Numbered from the stretch's first letter, positions 26,748 to 36,021 are shown. The stretch is 64,000 nt of DNA from Chitinophaga arvensicola (GCF_900110835.1 NZ_FOJG01000002.1:1826979-1890978); one strand, 5' to 3'. The notes: generated from the letters alone by a model not told the origin. Numbers and translations are program-made.

Positions 26748-27731
26748 ATGCCTGTTTTCAAAATAAAACACATCACACATTACATCTATGAAGCACCGGT
26801 GCGGGACAGCGCCAATCAAATTATCCTGTACCCGGTGAAAGATGATTATCAGAAAGTAATCCGGCACGACCTGAGTATTTCACGGCATCCGGACGTAGAA
26901 ATATTCCAGGATTATTATGGAAATGAGGTAGGAAGTTTTACACAGACAGAGCCCCATCATGAATTAAAAATCATTTCGGCTATCTGTGTAGAAACCTTGC
27001 CACGGCCACTTCCAACCGACCTGCTTCCGTATGCCACACAATGGCAACAACTGGAAAATATCAGGTACGAGGTGGCCTATATCGACTATCTCAAACAGGA
27101 AATATTTGAAAGCGTGGTTTCATTACGGCAGATCTGCCTTGACCTGAAAGACGCTACTGCTACACCTTTCCAGACGGCAGTACGTTTCTGTGAATATGTA
27201 TACACGCATTTTGAATATATCAAAGGAGTAACTACGGTAGATACCACCCTCGATGAAATCCTTTCCCTGCAGGCAGGCGTGTGCCAGGACTTCGCGCATC
27301 TGCTCACGGCCATGCTACGCCTGACACAGATTCCCGCACGCTATGTAAGCGGCTATATCTGCCCCAATAAAAACGGGATGCGCGGTGAAGGCGCCACCCA
27401 TGCCTGGGCAGAAGTATACCTGCCGGAATATGGGTGGCTGGGCCTCGATCCGACCAACAATTGCATTGCCGGAGAGAATCATGTAAAGTTGGCGGTGGGT
27501 CGTAATTTCAGCGATTGTTCTCCCGTGAAAGGTGTGTATAGCGGAGGCGCCGGTCATACGCTGGAAGTAACAGTATCAGTAGGTTATGACGACCAGGAAC
27601 ATTTTGACACAGAACCGTTTCAACCGTCAACACCAGCCATAAGCACTACCACGGCGCCTTTAGCGCCTGTAAAAAACAGTTATCAGCGACATCTCGAAGA
27701 AATAATGATGCAGCAACAGCAGCAACAATAA
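26748..27731 (+). CDS. Transglutaminase-like cysteine peptidase with poly-Gln tail
   Basis: 327 residues from the ATG at 26748. An N-terminal beta domain (bacterial transglutaminase-like N) precedes the papain-like fold with a complete triad: Cys179 in GVCQDFAH, His218 in THAWAEV and Asp234 in LDPTN. No signal peptide, so cytoplasmic. In the operon context it should hydrolyse or transfer an amide made by the ATP-grasp partner. The C-terminal tail is low-complexity: a Thr/Pro-rich linker, then MMQQQQQQQ at the end, from CAG/CAA codons. The tail is unusual and may mediate oligomerisation or simply be disordered. Confidence 0.92.
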   Translation: MPVFKIKHITHYIYEAPVRDSANQIILYPVKDDYQKVIRHDLSISRHPDVEIFQDYYGNEVGSFTQTEPHHELKIISAICVETLPRPLPTDLLPYATQWQQLENIRYEVAYIDYLKQEIFESVVSLRQICLDLKDATATPFQTAVRFCEYVYTHFEYIKGVTTVDTTLDEILSLQAGVCQDFAHLLTAMLRLTQIPARYVSGYICPNKNGMRGEGATHAWAEVYLPEYGWLGLDPTNNCIAGENHVKLAVGRNFSDCSPVKGVYSGGAGHTLEVTVSVGYDDQEHFDTEPFQPSTPAISTTTAPLAPVKNSYQRHLEEIMMQQQQQQ

Positions 27732-27863
27732 ACGGACAAATCTCACCGGCGAATGACAGGATGATGTCTGTGGAGCCTGTTAACGCCGGTCAGGCCCGCT
27801 TTGAAGAGATACTATTAATTTCATAAAACAATTTGATAATTCATCAATAAAGAAAAAATTATA

Positions 27864-27871
27864 TAGTTTTG
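27864..27871 (+). promoter_or_regulatory. Candidate -7 box of the GT87-like gene
   Basis: TAGTTTTG matches TAnnTTTG and lies 53 bp before the ATG. The nearest upstream TTTG (27832-27835) is farther than the usual spacing, so the match is partial. Confidence 0.4.
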
Positions 27872-27924
27872 CTATCGACAACCTACGAATTATATCTACA
27901 ACTGTCACAACTTAAAAGAGTACG

Positions 27925-29142
27925 ATGCAAAGCTTAGCCATAAAAGGCCGCTGGGACGCTTTCTGCAACACCATAAGCAAGATCCCGCCGAAATACCTGT
28001 ATATTTTATTCCTGTTAATGGCGGTAGGCATTTCCCTGCATTCCTGGTATTCCTCCCAGGACATGGAAAGATGGACCCGTTATAACAACTTCCTGATCTT
28101 CAAGGCTTCATTCGCGCACCTGATCCATAACCAGGATCTGTATGTATTGTATGAATCCGAGTATTATGATCTGTATAAATACAGTCCTACGTTCGCCATG
28201 TGGATGGGCGCTTTTGCCTGGATGCCGGATGTACCCGCATTGATCTGCTGGAACATCATGAATGTGGTGGTATTTATTATTGCCATCAGAACATTACCGG
28301 TGAAAAAAGAAAAGCAATCGATCCTGTTGTTGTTTCTGGCTATTGAGATGATGATTGCGCTCACCAGTTCCCAGATCAACGTACTGATAGCCGGCTTCTT
28401 TATCCTGGCCTGGCATGCCATGGAAAACAAAAAAATCTGGCTGGCGGCGTTATTGCTGGTAATCACGGTTTACATCAAAATATTTGGCCTGGTGGCCATG
28501 TCGCTGTTCCTGTTGTACCCGCAACGCTGGAAAGCAGCTTTGTACACCGCCTTCTGGACACTTGTGATTGCAGTGATGCCTTTACTGGTGATTTCTCCTG
28601 AGCAGTTAACTTTTCTTTACAAGAGCTGGGCACATCTGCTGGCCAACGACTACTCCGCCTCCTATGGCGTATCGGTAATGGGCTGGTGGCATACCTGGTT
28701 CAATATGGATATTTCCAAACAACTATTTATGCTGTCGGCAGCGGTCATCTTTATGCTGCCTTTTATACCCATTCTTTACAACAAGGAATCAAAATACAAC
28801 CTGAGTATGCTGGCCTCTGTACTGATCTGGGTGGTGATCTTCAACCATAAAGGAGAATCGCCCACCTACATCATTGCACTGACCGGTGTTGCGATCTGGT
28901 ATTTTACACAGGAGAAGCCGTCGAAGTTAAATACCACGCTGGCAGTACTCACCCTGGTATTCACCTCATTCTCTTCTACCGATCTCATTACGCCTTACTG
29001 GATAGCCAGAACCTATGTGGAGCCTTATGCGGTGAAAGCAGTATTCTGTTCAATCGTGTGGTTAAAAATAATACTGGAACCATTTTTCCTGCCTTCCACG
29101 GGAGGCGCTGTGGAAATGGAGAAGCTGCAACGTGCAGCATAA
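27925..29142 (+). CDS. Polytopic membrane glycosyltransferase (GT87/DUF2029-like)
   Basis: 405 residues with about ten hydrophobic segments. An early periplasmic loop carries acidic residues and the YKYSPTFAMWMGAFAWMP motif that resembles the loop of DUF2029/GT-C family 87 mannosyltransferases. Such enzymes transfer a sugar from a polyprenyl-phosphate donor in the periplasm. It lies 190 bp after the transglutaminase gene with its own candidate promoter, so a functional link to that operon is not certain. The assignment rests on topology and the KYSPTF-type motif. Confidence 0.75.
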   Translation: MQSLAIKGRWDAFCNTISKIPPKYLYILFLLMAVGISLHSWYSSQDMERWTRYNNFLIFKASFAHLIHNQDLYVLYESEYYDLYKYSPTFAMWMGAFAWMPDVPALICWNIMNVVVFIIAIRTLPVKKEKQSILLLFLAIEMMIALTSSQINVLIAGFFILAWHAMENKKIWLAALLLVITVYIKIFGLVAMSLFLLYPQRWKAALYTAFWTLVIAVMPLLVISPEQLTFLYKSWAHLLANDYSASYGVSVMGWWHTWFNMDISKQLFMLSAAVIFMLPFIPILYNKESKYNLSMLASVLIWVVIFNHKGESPTYIIALTGVAIWYFTQEKPSKLNTTLAVLTLVFTSFSSTDLITPYWIARTYVEPYAVKAVFCSIVWLKIILEPFFLPSTGGAVEMEKLQRAA

Positions 29143-29149
29143 AATACAT

Positions 29150-29175
29150 CGGGGGAAGGCAGGCGCCTTCCCCCG
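29150..29175. terminator. Hairpin between GT87-like and phnA genes
   Basis: The 11-bp perfect stem CGGGGGAAGGC / GCCTTCCCCCG has a 4-nt loop. It lies between convergent stop codons. There is no long T run. Confidence 0.75.
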
Positions 29176-29180
29176 TCTCA

Positions 29181-29765
29181 TTAAGCATTCTGCTTTCTTA
29201 CATATTTGGTGAGGATCACAATCAGCTGTCCTTCTATCTTTCCTTCTATTTGTTCGGTATTATCTGCTACCAGCCGGATATTCTTAACCACCGTACCCAT
29301 TTTTGCATTTAAGGTAGAACCTTTTACATCAAGCGACTTAGTCAGAATAACGGTATCCCCGTTTTGGAGCACTGCGCCATTGCTATCGCGATGCAGGTCT
29401 ACCGCACCATCGTTTTCATGATCACCTGTGGCTTTGGCCCATGCAAGCGCTTCGTCGTTCAGGTAAATCATATCGAGACTGTCGGCCGCCCAGCTTTCCT
29501 GTTTCAGCCGGTTCAGCATACGCCAGGATACAATCTGTACACCCGGAATTTCGCTCCACATGGAAGTAGTGAGGAATTGCCAGTGGGTACTATCCAGCTC
29601 AGCTTTTTTCTCTACCTGCGACTGACATTTCTCACAGATGAAGATACAATTGTCCTGATCACTGTAGGTCTGAGGAGGTACTTCGTATACATTCAGGGGC
29701 TCTCCCGAGAGGCATAGTTCGCATTTATTTTCGCTCCTTGTTAGTAATAGTTCGTTCAGCTTCAT
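29181..29765 (-). CDS. PhnA-domain zinc-ribbon protein (YjdM-like)
   Basis: 194 residues. The N-terminus has a zinc ribbon with CELC and CEKC pairs (NKCELCLSGE, FICEKCQSQ). The C-terminus is the PhnA/YjdM SH3-like domain (LQNGDTVILTKSLDVKG, GTVVKNIRL, EGQLIVILTKYVRKQ). The family name comes from the E. coli phn region, but PhnA-type YjdM is not phosphonoacetate hydrolase, and its role is unclear. The middle section (about 60-110) is an extension found in longer homologues. Confidence 0.88.
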   Translation of the reverse strand: MKLNELLLTRSENKCELCLSGEPLNVYEVPPQTYSDQDNCIFICEKCQSQVEKKAELDSTHWQFLTTSMWSEIPGVQIVSWRMLNRLKQESWAADSLDMIYLNDEALAWAKATGDHENDGAVDLHRDSNGAVLQNGDTVILTKSLDVKGSTLNAKMGTVVKNIRLVADNTEQIEGKIEGQLIVILTKYVRKQNA

Positions 29766-29798
29766 AATATCCTTTATAAAAAAATGTGCACGAAGGTA

Positions 29799-31268
29799 CT
29801 ATTTTTTAGACCGGGAAATGGCCATTTCTGCCGACAATATACGGATACCTTCTTCCAGCTCCTGAAGATTCAGGGAAGCATAACCAAGCCGTAATGCGTT
29901 GAGCGGCTCACCAGTAAACGAAAAGCGTTCCGTAGGCATTACAGATACCCCTTTCTTTGCCAGTCGTGCTGCCAGTTCTGCTGTATTCACAGGGCGGTTC
30001 ATTTTCACCCAATATGCCAGCCCGCCTTCCGGTTTGCTGAATGTCACCTGTTTGCCCAGGTGTAAGAGCAGGTAATCATTCATCGCTTCACGCCGTTCTT
30101 TATACACCTGGAAGGCTCTTTTTGCGTGTCTGCTGATAGCGCCGTTTTCCATCAGTTCCGCGATGGCCTGTTCCATGATGGGATCTCCCTGTCGGTCGAC
30201 CAATCCTCTCAGTTGCGCCAGAGAAGAGATAAAGGCAGCAGGGCCGGTAACGTAGCCGATCCGCACAGCGGGCGCCACGAGCTTACTCAGGGAACTGATA
30301 TAAATCACATTGGCGGCGTGTTCATGGCTGGCCAATGGCAGGAGACTTTTGGCGTCAAAATGAAATTCATGATCATAATCATCTTCGATGATGGCGAATC
30401 CATAGCGGTTGGAAAGTTCTATCAGCTTCAACCGCCGTTCTGCTTTCATACTCACGGCAGTAGGAAACTGGTGGTGCGGGGTAACGTATACGGCTTTCAG
30501 TTTCCGGCTGCGGCAGATATGTTCCAGTTCATCTACCATCAACCCTTTTTCATCTACAGGAACGTGGATCATGTGGGCGCCTGCCTGTACAAATGTTTGC
30601 CAGGCGGGTAAGTAGCCCGGTGATTCTATGGCTACATGATCTCCGGGGCGGATCAGTGTTTGTGCGGTGAGATAAAGGGCCATCTGGCTGCCACGGGTAA
30701 TACAAACAGTGTCTTTGCCGGTATTCATTCCCCTTTTGGAAGACAGCATAGCGGCAATGGCTATACGTAACCGTTCTTCTCCCTGTGCAGGCCCATAGCC
30801 CAACATGCGCCAGCGGGCTTTCTGCTGAAAAATACGTTTATAGGCTTTGGCCAGTTCATCGAGGGGGGCCAGGCGTACATCCGGCAATCCATCGTTGAAT
30901 ACGATGAGTCCACCGGTATTGGAGGGATGTAATGTGCTGACGGCGGTTTCATTGAACTCAAAGCTGCTGCGGGTTTTCGCGGGCTGCTTTTTCAGACTGG
31001 GTAATTCAGCGGCGACGAAGGTGCCTTTCTTATCGGCAGCTTCCAGCCATCCGGCGGCGATCAGTCCTTCATAGGCCAGCACCACTGTTTTCCGGTTTAC
31101 GCCCAAATCGGCCGCCAGGATGCGGCTTCCGGGCAATGCCGCACCAGGTTGCAGCCTTCCTTTCTTTATTTCTGCGATGATGCCATCAGCGATCTGCTGA
31201 TAAACAGCCACCTGGTGATGAAGATCTACGGGTAATATTGTTTTCCAGGGTCTAAGCATCTGGACCAT
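29799..31268 (-). CDS. MocR/PdxR-type GntR regulator with aminotransferase domain
   Basis: 489 residues. An N-terminal GntR winged HTH (VYQQIADGIIAEIKKGRLQP, LGVNRKTVVLAYEGL) is fused by a linker to a fold-type I aminotransferase domain, with the PLP lysine Lys329 in SSLSK and the FAIIEDDYDHEF motif. MocR proteins sense PLP-bound amino acids or amines. It diverges from a cupin and a DHDPS-like gene, which it most likely controls. The adjacent ATG four codons in (31259) is an equal start candidate. Confidence 0.93.
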   Translation of the reverse strand: MVQMLRPWKTILPVDLHHQVAVYQQIADGIIAEIKKGRLQPGAALPGSRILAADLGVNRKTVVLAYEGLIAAGWLEAADKKGTFVAAELPSLKKQPAKTRSSFEFNETAVSTLHPSNTGGLIVFNDGLPDVRLAPLDELAKAYKRIFQQKARWRMLGYGPAQGEERLRIAIAAMLSSKRGMNTGKDTVCITRGSQMALYLTAQTLIRPGDHVAIESPGYLPAWQTFVQAGAHMIHVPVDEKGLMVDELEHICRSRKLKAVYVTPHHQFPTAVSMKAERRLKLIELSNRYGFAIIEDDYDHEFHFDAKSLLPLASHEHAANVIYISSLSKLVAPAVRIGYVTGPAAFISSLAQLRGLVDRQGDPIMEQAIAELMENGAISRHAKRAFQVYKERREAMNDYLLLHLGKQVTFSKPEGGLAYWVKMNRPVNTAELAARLAKKGVSVMPTERFSFTGEPLNALRLGYASLNLQELEEGIRILSAEMAISRSKK

Positions 31269-31284
31269 CTGTTTTAGTTAAAAC

Positions 31285-31304
31285 TGGATCATTATGATCA
31301 TCCA
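31285..31304. promoter_or_regulatory. Candidate MocR operator
   Basis: The imperfect palindrome TGGATCATTATGATCATCCA contains the perfect core ATCAT-t-ATGAT. It is 16 bp from the mocR start and about 60 bp from the cupin start. Assignment is tentative. Confidence 0.4.
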
Positions 31305-31363
31305 AAAATAGACAAATTTTGTGTCATCGGAATCATCATTATCTCATCAAAAAATTACAACAG

Positions 31364-31816
31364 ATGGAAAAAGCATTTTCTTCAAAAGATTTTCACCAGA
31401 CCTTCGCCCGTCCGGTATTTGTAAAGCCATCGAAGCTGATCCACAGGAATGTGGAGCAGGCTGGCGAACATGATCAGTTCTCTGCAGAGCGCAAGCATCC
31501 GGTATTTTTTGTGGATCTGCCAACAAAAAACGTCAGCATGACTATTGGCGGCTTACTCCCTGGTCAGCTCACCAACCGTCATCGTCATACCTATGAAACG
31601 GTGTTGTACGTACTCGAAGGCAAGGGATACACAGAAGTAGAAGACGAAAAAGTATACTGGCAGGCGGGTGACGCCGTATACATTCCCAGCTGGGCATGGC
31701 ATCGTCATCAGAACGAGAGCGACCAGGAACCCGCCAGGTATATTGCCTGCGAAAACGCGCCACAGTTGCAGAACCTGGGCGTTGCCTTAAGAGAAGAAGA
31801 AGGCCGCGATCTTTAA
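31364..31816 (+). CDS. Small cupin-domain protein
   Basis: 150 residues from the ATG at 31364. The cupin metal-binding motifs are visible: HRHTYETVLYVLEGKG (first motif, HxH...E) and GDAVYIPSWAWHRHQN (second motif with His). It resembles small cytosolic cupins that act on amino- or keto-acids. It is followed 22 bp later by a DHDPS-like lyase and diverges from a MocR regulator, so it is probably part of a small amino-acid or amino-sugar degradation operon. Confidence 0.87.
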   Translation: MEKAFSSKDFHQTFARPVFVKPSKLIHRNVEQAGEHDQFSAERKHPVFFVDLPTKNVSMTIGGLLPGQLTNRHRHTYETVLYVLEGKGYTEVEDEKVYWQAGDAVYIPSWAWHRHQNESDQEPARYIACENAPQLQNLGVALREEEGRDL

Positions 31817-31838
31817 TCTCCCGAAAAAAACAACACAC

Positions 31839-32714
31839 ATGAAAATATTTGAAGGCATTATTGCCTATCCCATTACACCTTTTGACCAATCGGAAAAAGT
31901 AGACATTTCTTTATTTCAATCACTCACAGAGCGCCTGGTGCAGGCCGGCGCCGGGGGTATTGCACCTTTGGGCAGCACGGGCGTATTGCCCTATCTGCAG
32001 GACGATGAAAAAGAAGCGGTTACGCTGGCAGCGCTGCAGCAGGTAAATGGTCGCGTGCCGGTATTGGTGGGAGTTTCCCATCTCACCACCGAACGCACTA
32101 TTCATCATGCGCGATTTGCAGAAAAGGCAGGCGCTACTGCCGTGATGATTATTCCAATGAGTTACTGGAAACTCACGGAGGAAGAGATTTTCCGGCACTA
32201 CGACCGGGTGGCTTCGCAATTGTCTATTCCCATTATGGCGTATAATAACCCGGCTACTGGTGGCATAGATATGTCGCCCGCGCTGCTAAAAAGATTACTG
32301 GAGATTCCAAACGTAACGATGATCAAAGAGAGTACGGGAGATATCCAGCGCATGCATTACCTGCGGAAGGCACTGGGAGAAGAAGTAACTTTTTATAATG
32401 GCTCGAATCCGTTGGCACTGGCGGCTTTCGCGGCCGGGGCAAGCGGCTGGTGTACCGCAGCATTTAACCTGATTCCCGAATTGAACAACCAGCTGTATGC
32501 TGCCATCCGTAAGAATGATCTGGCGCAGGCGCAGGCACTTTTTTACCGGCAGTTTGAGCTGTTGCAGTTTATCGTGGCAAAAGGCTTACCTGCTGCAATC
32601 CAGGCCGGGCTTAAAATACAGGGCATTGAAAGCGGCTATTTACGAAGCCCGCTACAGGAATTGAATCCTGCAGATTATCAGCGGTTGGTGCAATTACTAA
32701 ACGCAGTGAATTAA
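31839..32714 (+). CDS. Dihydrodipicolinate synthase / N-acetylneuraminate lyase family aldolase
   Basis: 291 residues, the usual length of this class I aldolase family. The catalytic residues are visible: Tyr135 in YNNP, Schiff-base Lys163 in MIKEST, and LGSTGV near residue 44 for substrate carboxylate binding. Because it sits with a cupin and a MocR regulator rather than lysine-synthesis genes, a catabolic role (keto-acid aldolase, hydroxyproline or sugar-acid pathway) is more likely than DapA. The pathway is not determined. Confidence 0.9.
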   Translation: MKIFEGIIAYPITPFDQSEKVDISLFQSLTERLVQAGAGGIAPLGSTGVLPYLQDDEKEAVTLAALQQVNGRVPVLVGVSHLTTERTIHHARFAEKAGATAVMIIPMSYWKLTEEEIFRHYDRVASQLSIPIMAYNNPATGGIDMSPALLKRLLEIPNVTMIKESTGDIQRMHYLRKALGEEVTFYNGSNPLALAAFAAGASGWCTAAFNLIPELNNQLYAAIRKNDLAQAQALFYRQFELLQFIVAKGLPAAIQAGLKIQGIESGYLRSPLQELNPADYQRLVQLLNAVN

Positions 32715-32719
32715 AAAGA

Positions 32720-32750
32720 AACAGCGCCGTTCTTCGCGAACGGCGCTGTT
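32720..32750. terminator. Hairpin terminator after the DHDPS-like gene
   Basis: The 13-bp perfect stem AACAGCGCCGTTC / GAACGGCGCTGTT has a 5-nt loop (TTCGC). Confidence 0.82.
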
Positions 32751-32782
32751 GTTGATGAATAAATATATTTATCGACGACCTG

Positions 32783-33892
32783 TTAAGGTACTACCGTAAT
32801 GAATAAATAAGTGGCCAGGATTACCAGCAGCACAATCCCCTGCAGGATATTAGTTCTTCCTGCATTGAAGGAAATACTGATGGTAAACAGGGACAGGATC
32901 AGCAACAGGGTAGATTTTGCATCAATACCAAGCGTGATCTGGAAGCCCAGTGCGTAGGCGACTACGGCCACCGCAGGTATCGTAAGACCAATACTGGCCA
33001 GTGCAGAGCCTAATGCCAGATTGAGACTTGTCTGCAAGCGGTTTTTAGAGGCGGCCTTGATCGCTGCCAGTCCTTCCGGCAACAGGATCACCGCTGCGAT
33101 GATCACACCAACAAGACTCTTCGGCGCGCCCATATTCACCACAATGGTTTCTATGACCGGTGATAATTTCTTTGACTGTAATACCACTACTGCGAGCGCG
33201 ATCAACAAAAACACCAGGCTGATGATCATTGTTAAGCTGGAAGGAGGTGGTGCGTGTGTATCTTCATCTCCCGGAGGTGCATCCTCTGGCAGGAAATAAT
33301 CGCGGTGACGCACCGTTTGCACTGCTACAAAGCCACCATACAATACGAGGGAAATAAGCGCTACGAAAATCAGCTGACTGTTCGAATATACAGGCCCTAC
33401 TTCCGTAGTGGTATAATTGGGTAATACCAGTGTAAGTACCGATATAGCGGTCAATGCCACCAAAGCGGCGCTGACACCCTGTTTGATAAATGCCTGTTCC
33501 TTAAAACGATAACCGCCTATAAATAAAGACATACCGATGATGCCCGAGAGAATCAGCATAATAGCTGCAAACACGGTATCTCTTGCCAGCGTGGAACCTG
33601 CATCTGCCTCATTCAGCATGATGGATACAATGAGGGATACTTCAATCACTGTGATGGCCAGCGCCAGAATAAGGGTTCCATAAGGTTCGCCCACTTTATG
33701 GGCCACCACCTCCGCATGATGCACGGCTGATAATACCACGGTAATCAGTGATATGCCCAGTATAGCTGAAAAAATACCGCTTTGCTGTTCGCTTGCAAAT
33801 CCTAACAGTACCAGACCTACAATGGGGCATATAAGGCTCCATAGTGGTAAGGTGATTTTCCATTTCTTGTAGAGAAAGTGATTGAATGCCAT
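32783..33892 (-). CDS. chaA: Ca2+/H+ antiporter (ChaA/CaCA family)
   Basis: 369 residues with about 11 membrane helices in two homologous halves. The first alpha repeat contains HHAEVVAHKVGEPYGTLILA and ITVIEVSLIVSIM; the second contains VILLPEGLAAIKAA. The paired acidic residues within membrane helices are the cation-exchange sites of the family. An acidic loop with CPE-like PPGDEDTHAPPP separates the halves. It should extrude Ca2+ (or Na+/K+) in exchange for protons. It is monocistronic and convergent with the DHDPS-like gene. Confidence 0.88.
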   Translation of the reverse strand: MAFNHFLYKKWKITLPLWSLICPIVGLVLLGFASEQQSGIFSAILGISLITVVLSAVHHAEVVAHKVGEPYGTLILALAITVIEVSLIVSIMLNEADAGSTLARDTVFAAIMLILSGIIGMSLFIGGYRFKEQAFIKQGVSAALVALTAISVLTLVLPNYTTTEVGPVYSNSQLIFVALISLVLYGGFVAVQTVRHRDYFLPEDAPPGDEDTHAPPPSSLTMIISLVFLLIALAVVVLQSKKLSPVIETIVVNMGAPKSLVGVIIAAVILLPEGLAAIKAASKNRLQTSLNLALGSALASIGLTIPAVAVVAYALGFQITLGIDAKSTLLLILSLFTISISFNAGRTNILQGIVLLVILATYLFITVVP

Positions 33893-34131
33893 GTGCTTAA
33901 TTTACAAAAATTTACGCAACTGTCCGCATCTGTTTGATAAAAATTTGTTAATCATCCTATCTATTTCCGGTGAAAGCGAGCGTGAGTGGGAAGATAACGG
34001 ACAAGGCTATACGTGAAAAAAAATGATGATTATTTTTCCGGCAGTTTAATATAAAAAAGAAAAGATGTAAGCAAATTGTTGCATATTAGTGATCAGTTTT
34101 GTTTGTCTCCCCGGTTATAAAACAAGTGAAC

Positions 34132-35112
34132 ATGTTAAAACGCAGGAATTTTCTCAAGCACCTGGGCTTATCCGGCACAGGGCTGTTGCTGGCCGGCAGA
34201 TCATTGTCCGTGCCTATGCCACCATCGGCCGCTGGGGCGGCCAAACTCCGTATCGGTGTGATTTCCGATCTGCATCATCTCCAGTTTGGGAAATCAGAAG
34301 AACCACGTTTAAAAGCTTTTATGGACGACGTGGTAAAAGTTAAACCGGATTTCATTATTCAATGCGGGGATTTCTGCCGCCCGAAAGGTTCAGATGGCAT
34401 TATGAAGGAATGGAACCGGTTCAGCGGACCGAAGTATCATGTGTTGGGCAACCACGACATGGATGTTTGTGACAAGGCCACCATTATGAAATTATGGGGA
34501 ATGGAGCAGCGCTATTATTCCTTCGACCAGGGAGGTTATCATTTTGTGATCATGGACAGGAATTTCTTACAGGAAGATGATAAAACACTGGTAGACTACA
34601 ACAACAGCAACTGGGGCCCTCTCCCCTCCCCCAAGCGGAGTTTCACCGATGCAGCACAACTGGAATGGCTGAAGCAGGACCTGGCAGCGGCGAAGTATCC
34701 GGTCATTGTATTTATGCACCAACCTGTTTTCCTGAGTGACTTCTACACAGAGCTGGGCAATGCAGATGAAATTTTATCGATTTTTGATACGGCCAATTTT
34801 GCTGCTTCGCAAAAGGGCAGTAATAATGCGGTCAGGGCGGTGTTTATGGGACACGACCATGATGACCGCTATGGGATCCGCAACAACGTGCATTACTTCC
34901 TGCTGAACAGTGCTACTTATGTGTATACGGAATCCGGGGCACACTTTTATGCCGACTCCCTTTTTGCATTTATCACACTGGATCCGTCAGGCTGGCTGCA
35001 TATAGAGGGCAGATCCACGCGTTACCGGGATACGGTGCCTGACCAGATAAAAGCACAGTTTCCTACGAGCATCAGTGATCGTCATATACAACTACAGGCG
35101 CATTCAAAGTAA
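34132..35112 (+). CDS. Exported metallophosphoesterase (twin-arginine type signal)
   Basis: 326 residues from the ATG at 34132 (MLKRRNFLKHLGLSGTGLLLA), a typical Tat signal with KRRNFLK. The calcineurin-like catalytic motifs are complete: VISDLHH (D-x-H), CGDF (GDxx), LGNHDM (GNHD), FMHQP and GHDHDD (GHxH). Secreted enzymes of this group hydrolyse phosphomonoesters or phosphodiesters. The 3' end overlaps a 42-bp perfect palindrome. No operon partner is visible. Confidence 0.88.
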   Translation: MLKRRNFLKHLGLSGTGLLLAGRSLSVPMPPSAAGAAKLRIGVISDLHHLQFGKSEEPRLKAFMDDVVKVKPDFIIQCGDFCRPKGSDGIMKEWNRFSGPKYHVLGNHDMDVCDKATIMKLWGMEQRYYSFDQGGYHFVIMDRNFLQEDDKTLVDYNNSNWGPLPSPKRSFTDAAQLEWLKQDLAAAKYPVIVFMHQPVFLSDFYTELGNADEILSIFDTANFAASQKGSNNAVRAVFMGHDHDDRYGIRNNVHYFLLNSATYVYTESGAHFYADSLFAFITLDPSGWLHIEGRSTRYRDTVPDQIKAQFPTSISDRHIQLQAHSK

Positions 35113-35142
35113 AGGAAGGCATGCCTTCCTTTACTTTGAATG
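35101..35142. terminator. 42-bp perfect palindrome between convergent genes
   Basis: Two 20-bp arms starting CATTCAAAGTAAAGG are separated by a 2-bp centre, overlapping the metallophosphoesterase stop codon and ending 5 bp before the SDR stop. The position argues for a bidirectional terminator; no T tract is present. Confidence 0.7.
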
Positions 35143-35147
35143 CAGGA

Positions 35148-35996
35148 TTATGCCTGTGTAAAATCCGTATTTCCGGATACTTCTTCCCATGCGTCTATCT
35201 CCTGTGCGGTGGCTGCTGCTTTGGCGCGTACCAAAGCGATGGCATCTCTCCCAACAGGCACATGTAAAGGAGGATGTTCGCTATCTGCCAGCCGGAGCAC
35301 TACCTGGGCCAGCTTTGCCGGATCCCCGGGTTGGTTGCCATGCAGCTGATTAATGCCTTTTCTTGTTTGCCCGGAAGTCGCGGCATATGCTTCCAGGACA
35401 TTGGCGGCAGGCTGATAAGAATCGGCAGAGGCAAATTCCGTACGGAAAATGCCAGGGGCCAGAGCGGTAACGTGGATGCCCAGTGGTTTCACTTCCAGCG
35501 CTAATCCCTCGCTGATGCCTTCTACCGCAAATTTTGTGGCACCGTAAAGTCCCAGGCCCGGAGCACCCGCGCCATAGCCAAACAAGGAAGAGATATTGAT
35601 GATATGACCCGATTGTTGTGCCCTCATCTGTGGCAGCACCGCGCGGGTTACATTCAGCAACCCGAATACGTTGGTATCGAATTGTTTTCTTACTTCCTGG
35701 TCAGATACTTCTTCTGTAGCGCCTACCAGTCCGTAGCCAGCGTTATTCACGAGTACATCAATCCTTCCGAAATGCGCGATGGCTTCCTGTACACCTGTTT
35801 TCACCTGGGCTTCGTTTGTTACGTCGAGCGTTACTACCAGCAGTGCATCGGAATGCTGCAACGCCGCTTTCAGTTGTTCGGGTTTGCTGCGCACAGTAGC
35901 CACTACCTTATCTCCGGCCGCCAGGGCTGCTTTGGTGATATCTAAGCCGAAGCCCCTGGAGGCGCCGGTTATAAACCATACTTTCTGATTTTTCAT
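35148..35996 (-). CDS. Short-chain dehydrogenase/reductase (classical, active-site complete)
   Basis: 282 residues. TGASRGFG (10-17) binds NAD(P), NNAG (84-87) stabilises the central sheet, and Ser137, Tyr151 and Lys155 (YGATK) form the catalytic set. The Arg after the first strand suggests NADP preference. It lies downstream of a tetR gene on the same strand, and a large palindromic operator occupies the gap between them, so the TetR probably represses it directly. The substrate is unknown. Confidence 0.92.
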   Translation of the reverse strand: MKNQKVWFITGASRGFGLDITKAALAAGDKVVATVRSKPEQLKAALQHSDALLVVTLDVTNEAQVKTGVQEAIAHFGRIDVLVNNAGYGLVGATEEVSDQEVRKQFDTNVFGLLNVTRAVLPQMRAQQSGHIINISSLFGYGAGAPGLGLYGATKFAVEGISEGLALEVKPLGIHVTALAPGIFRTEFASADSYQPAANVLEAYAATSGQTRKGINQLHGNQPGDPAKLAQVVLRLADSEHPPLHVPVGRDAIALVRAKAAATAQEIDAWEEVSGNTDFTQA

Positions 35997-36021
35997 TTGT
36001 TTGTTTTTTTATGATAGATAC

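Noticed and set aside
27700..27731. CAG/CAA run at the end of the transglutaminase gene as a phase-variable microsatellite
   Set aside because: The codons are mixed and the tract is short, so slippage would be limited; the coding tail itself is still noted as unusual.
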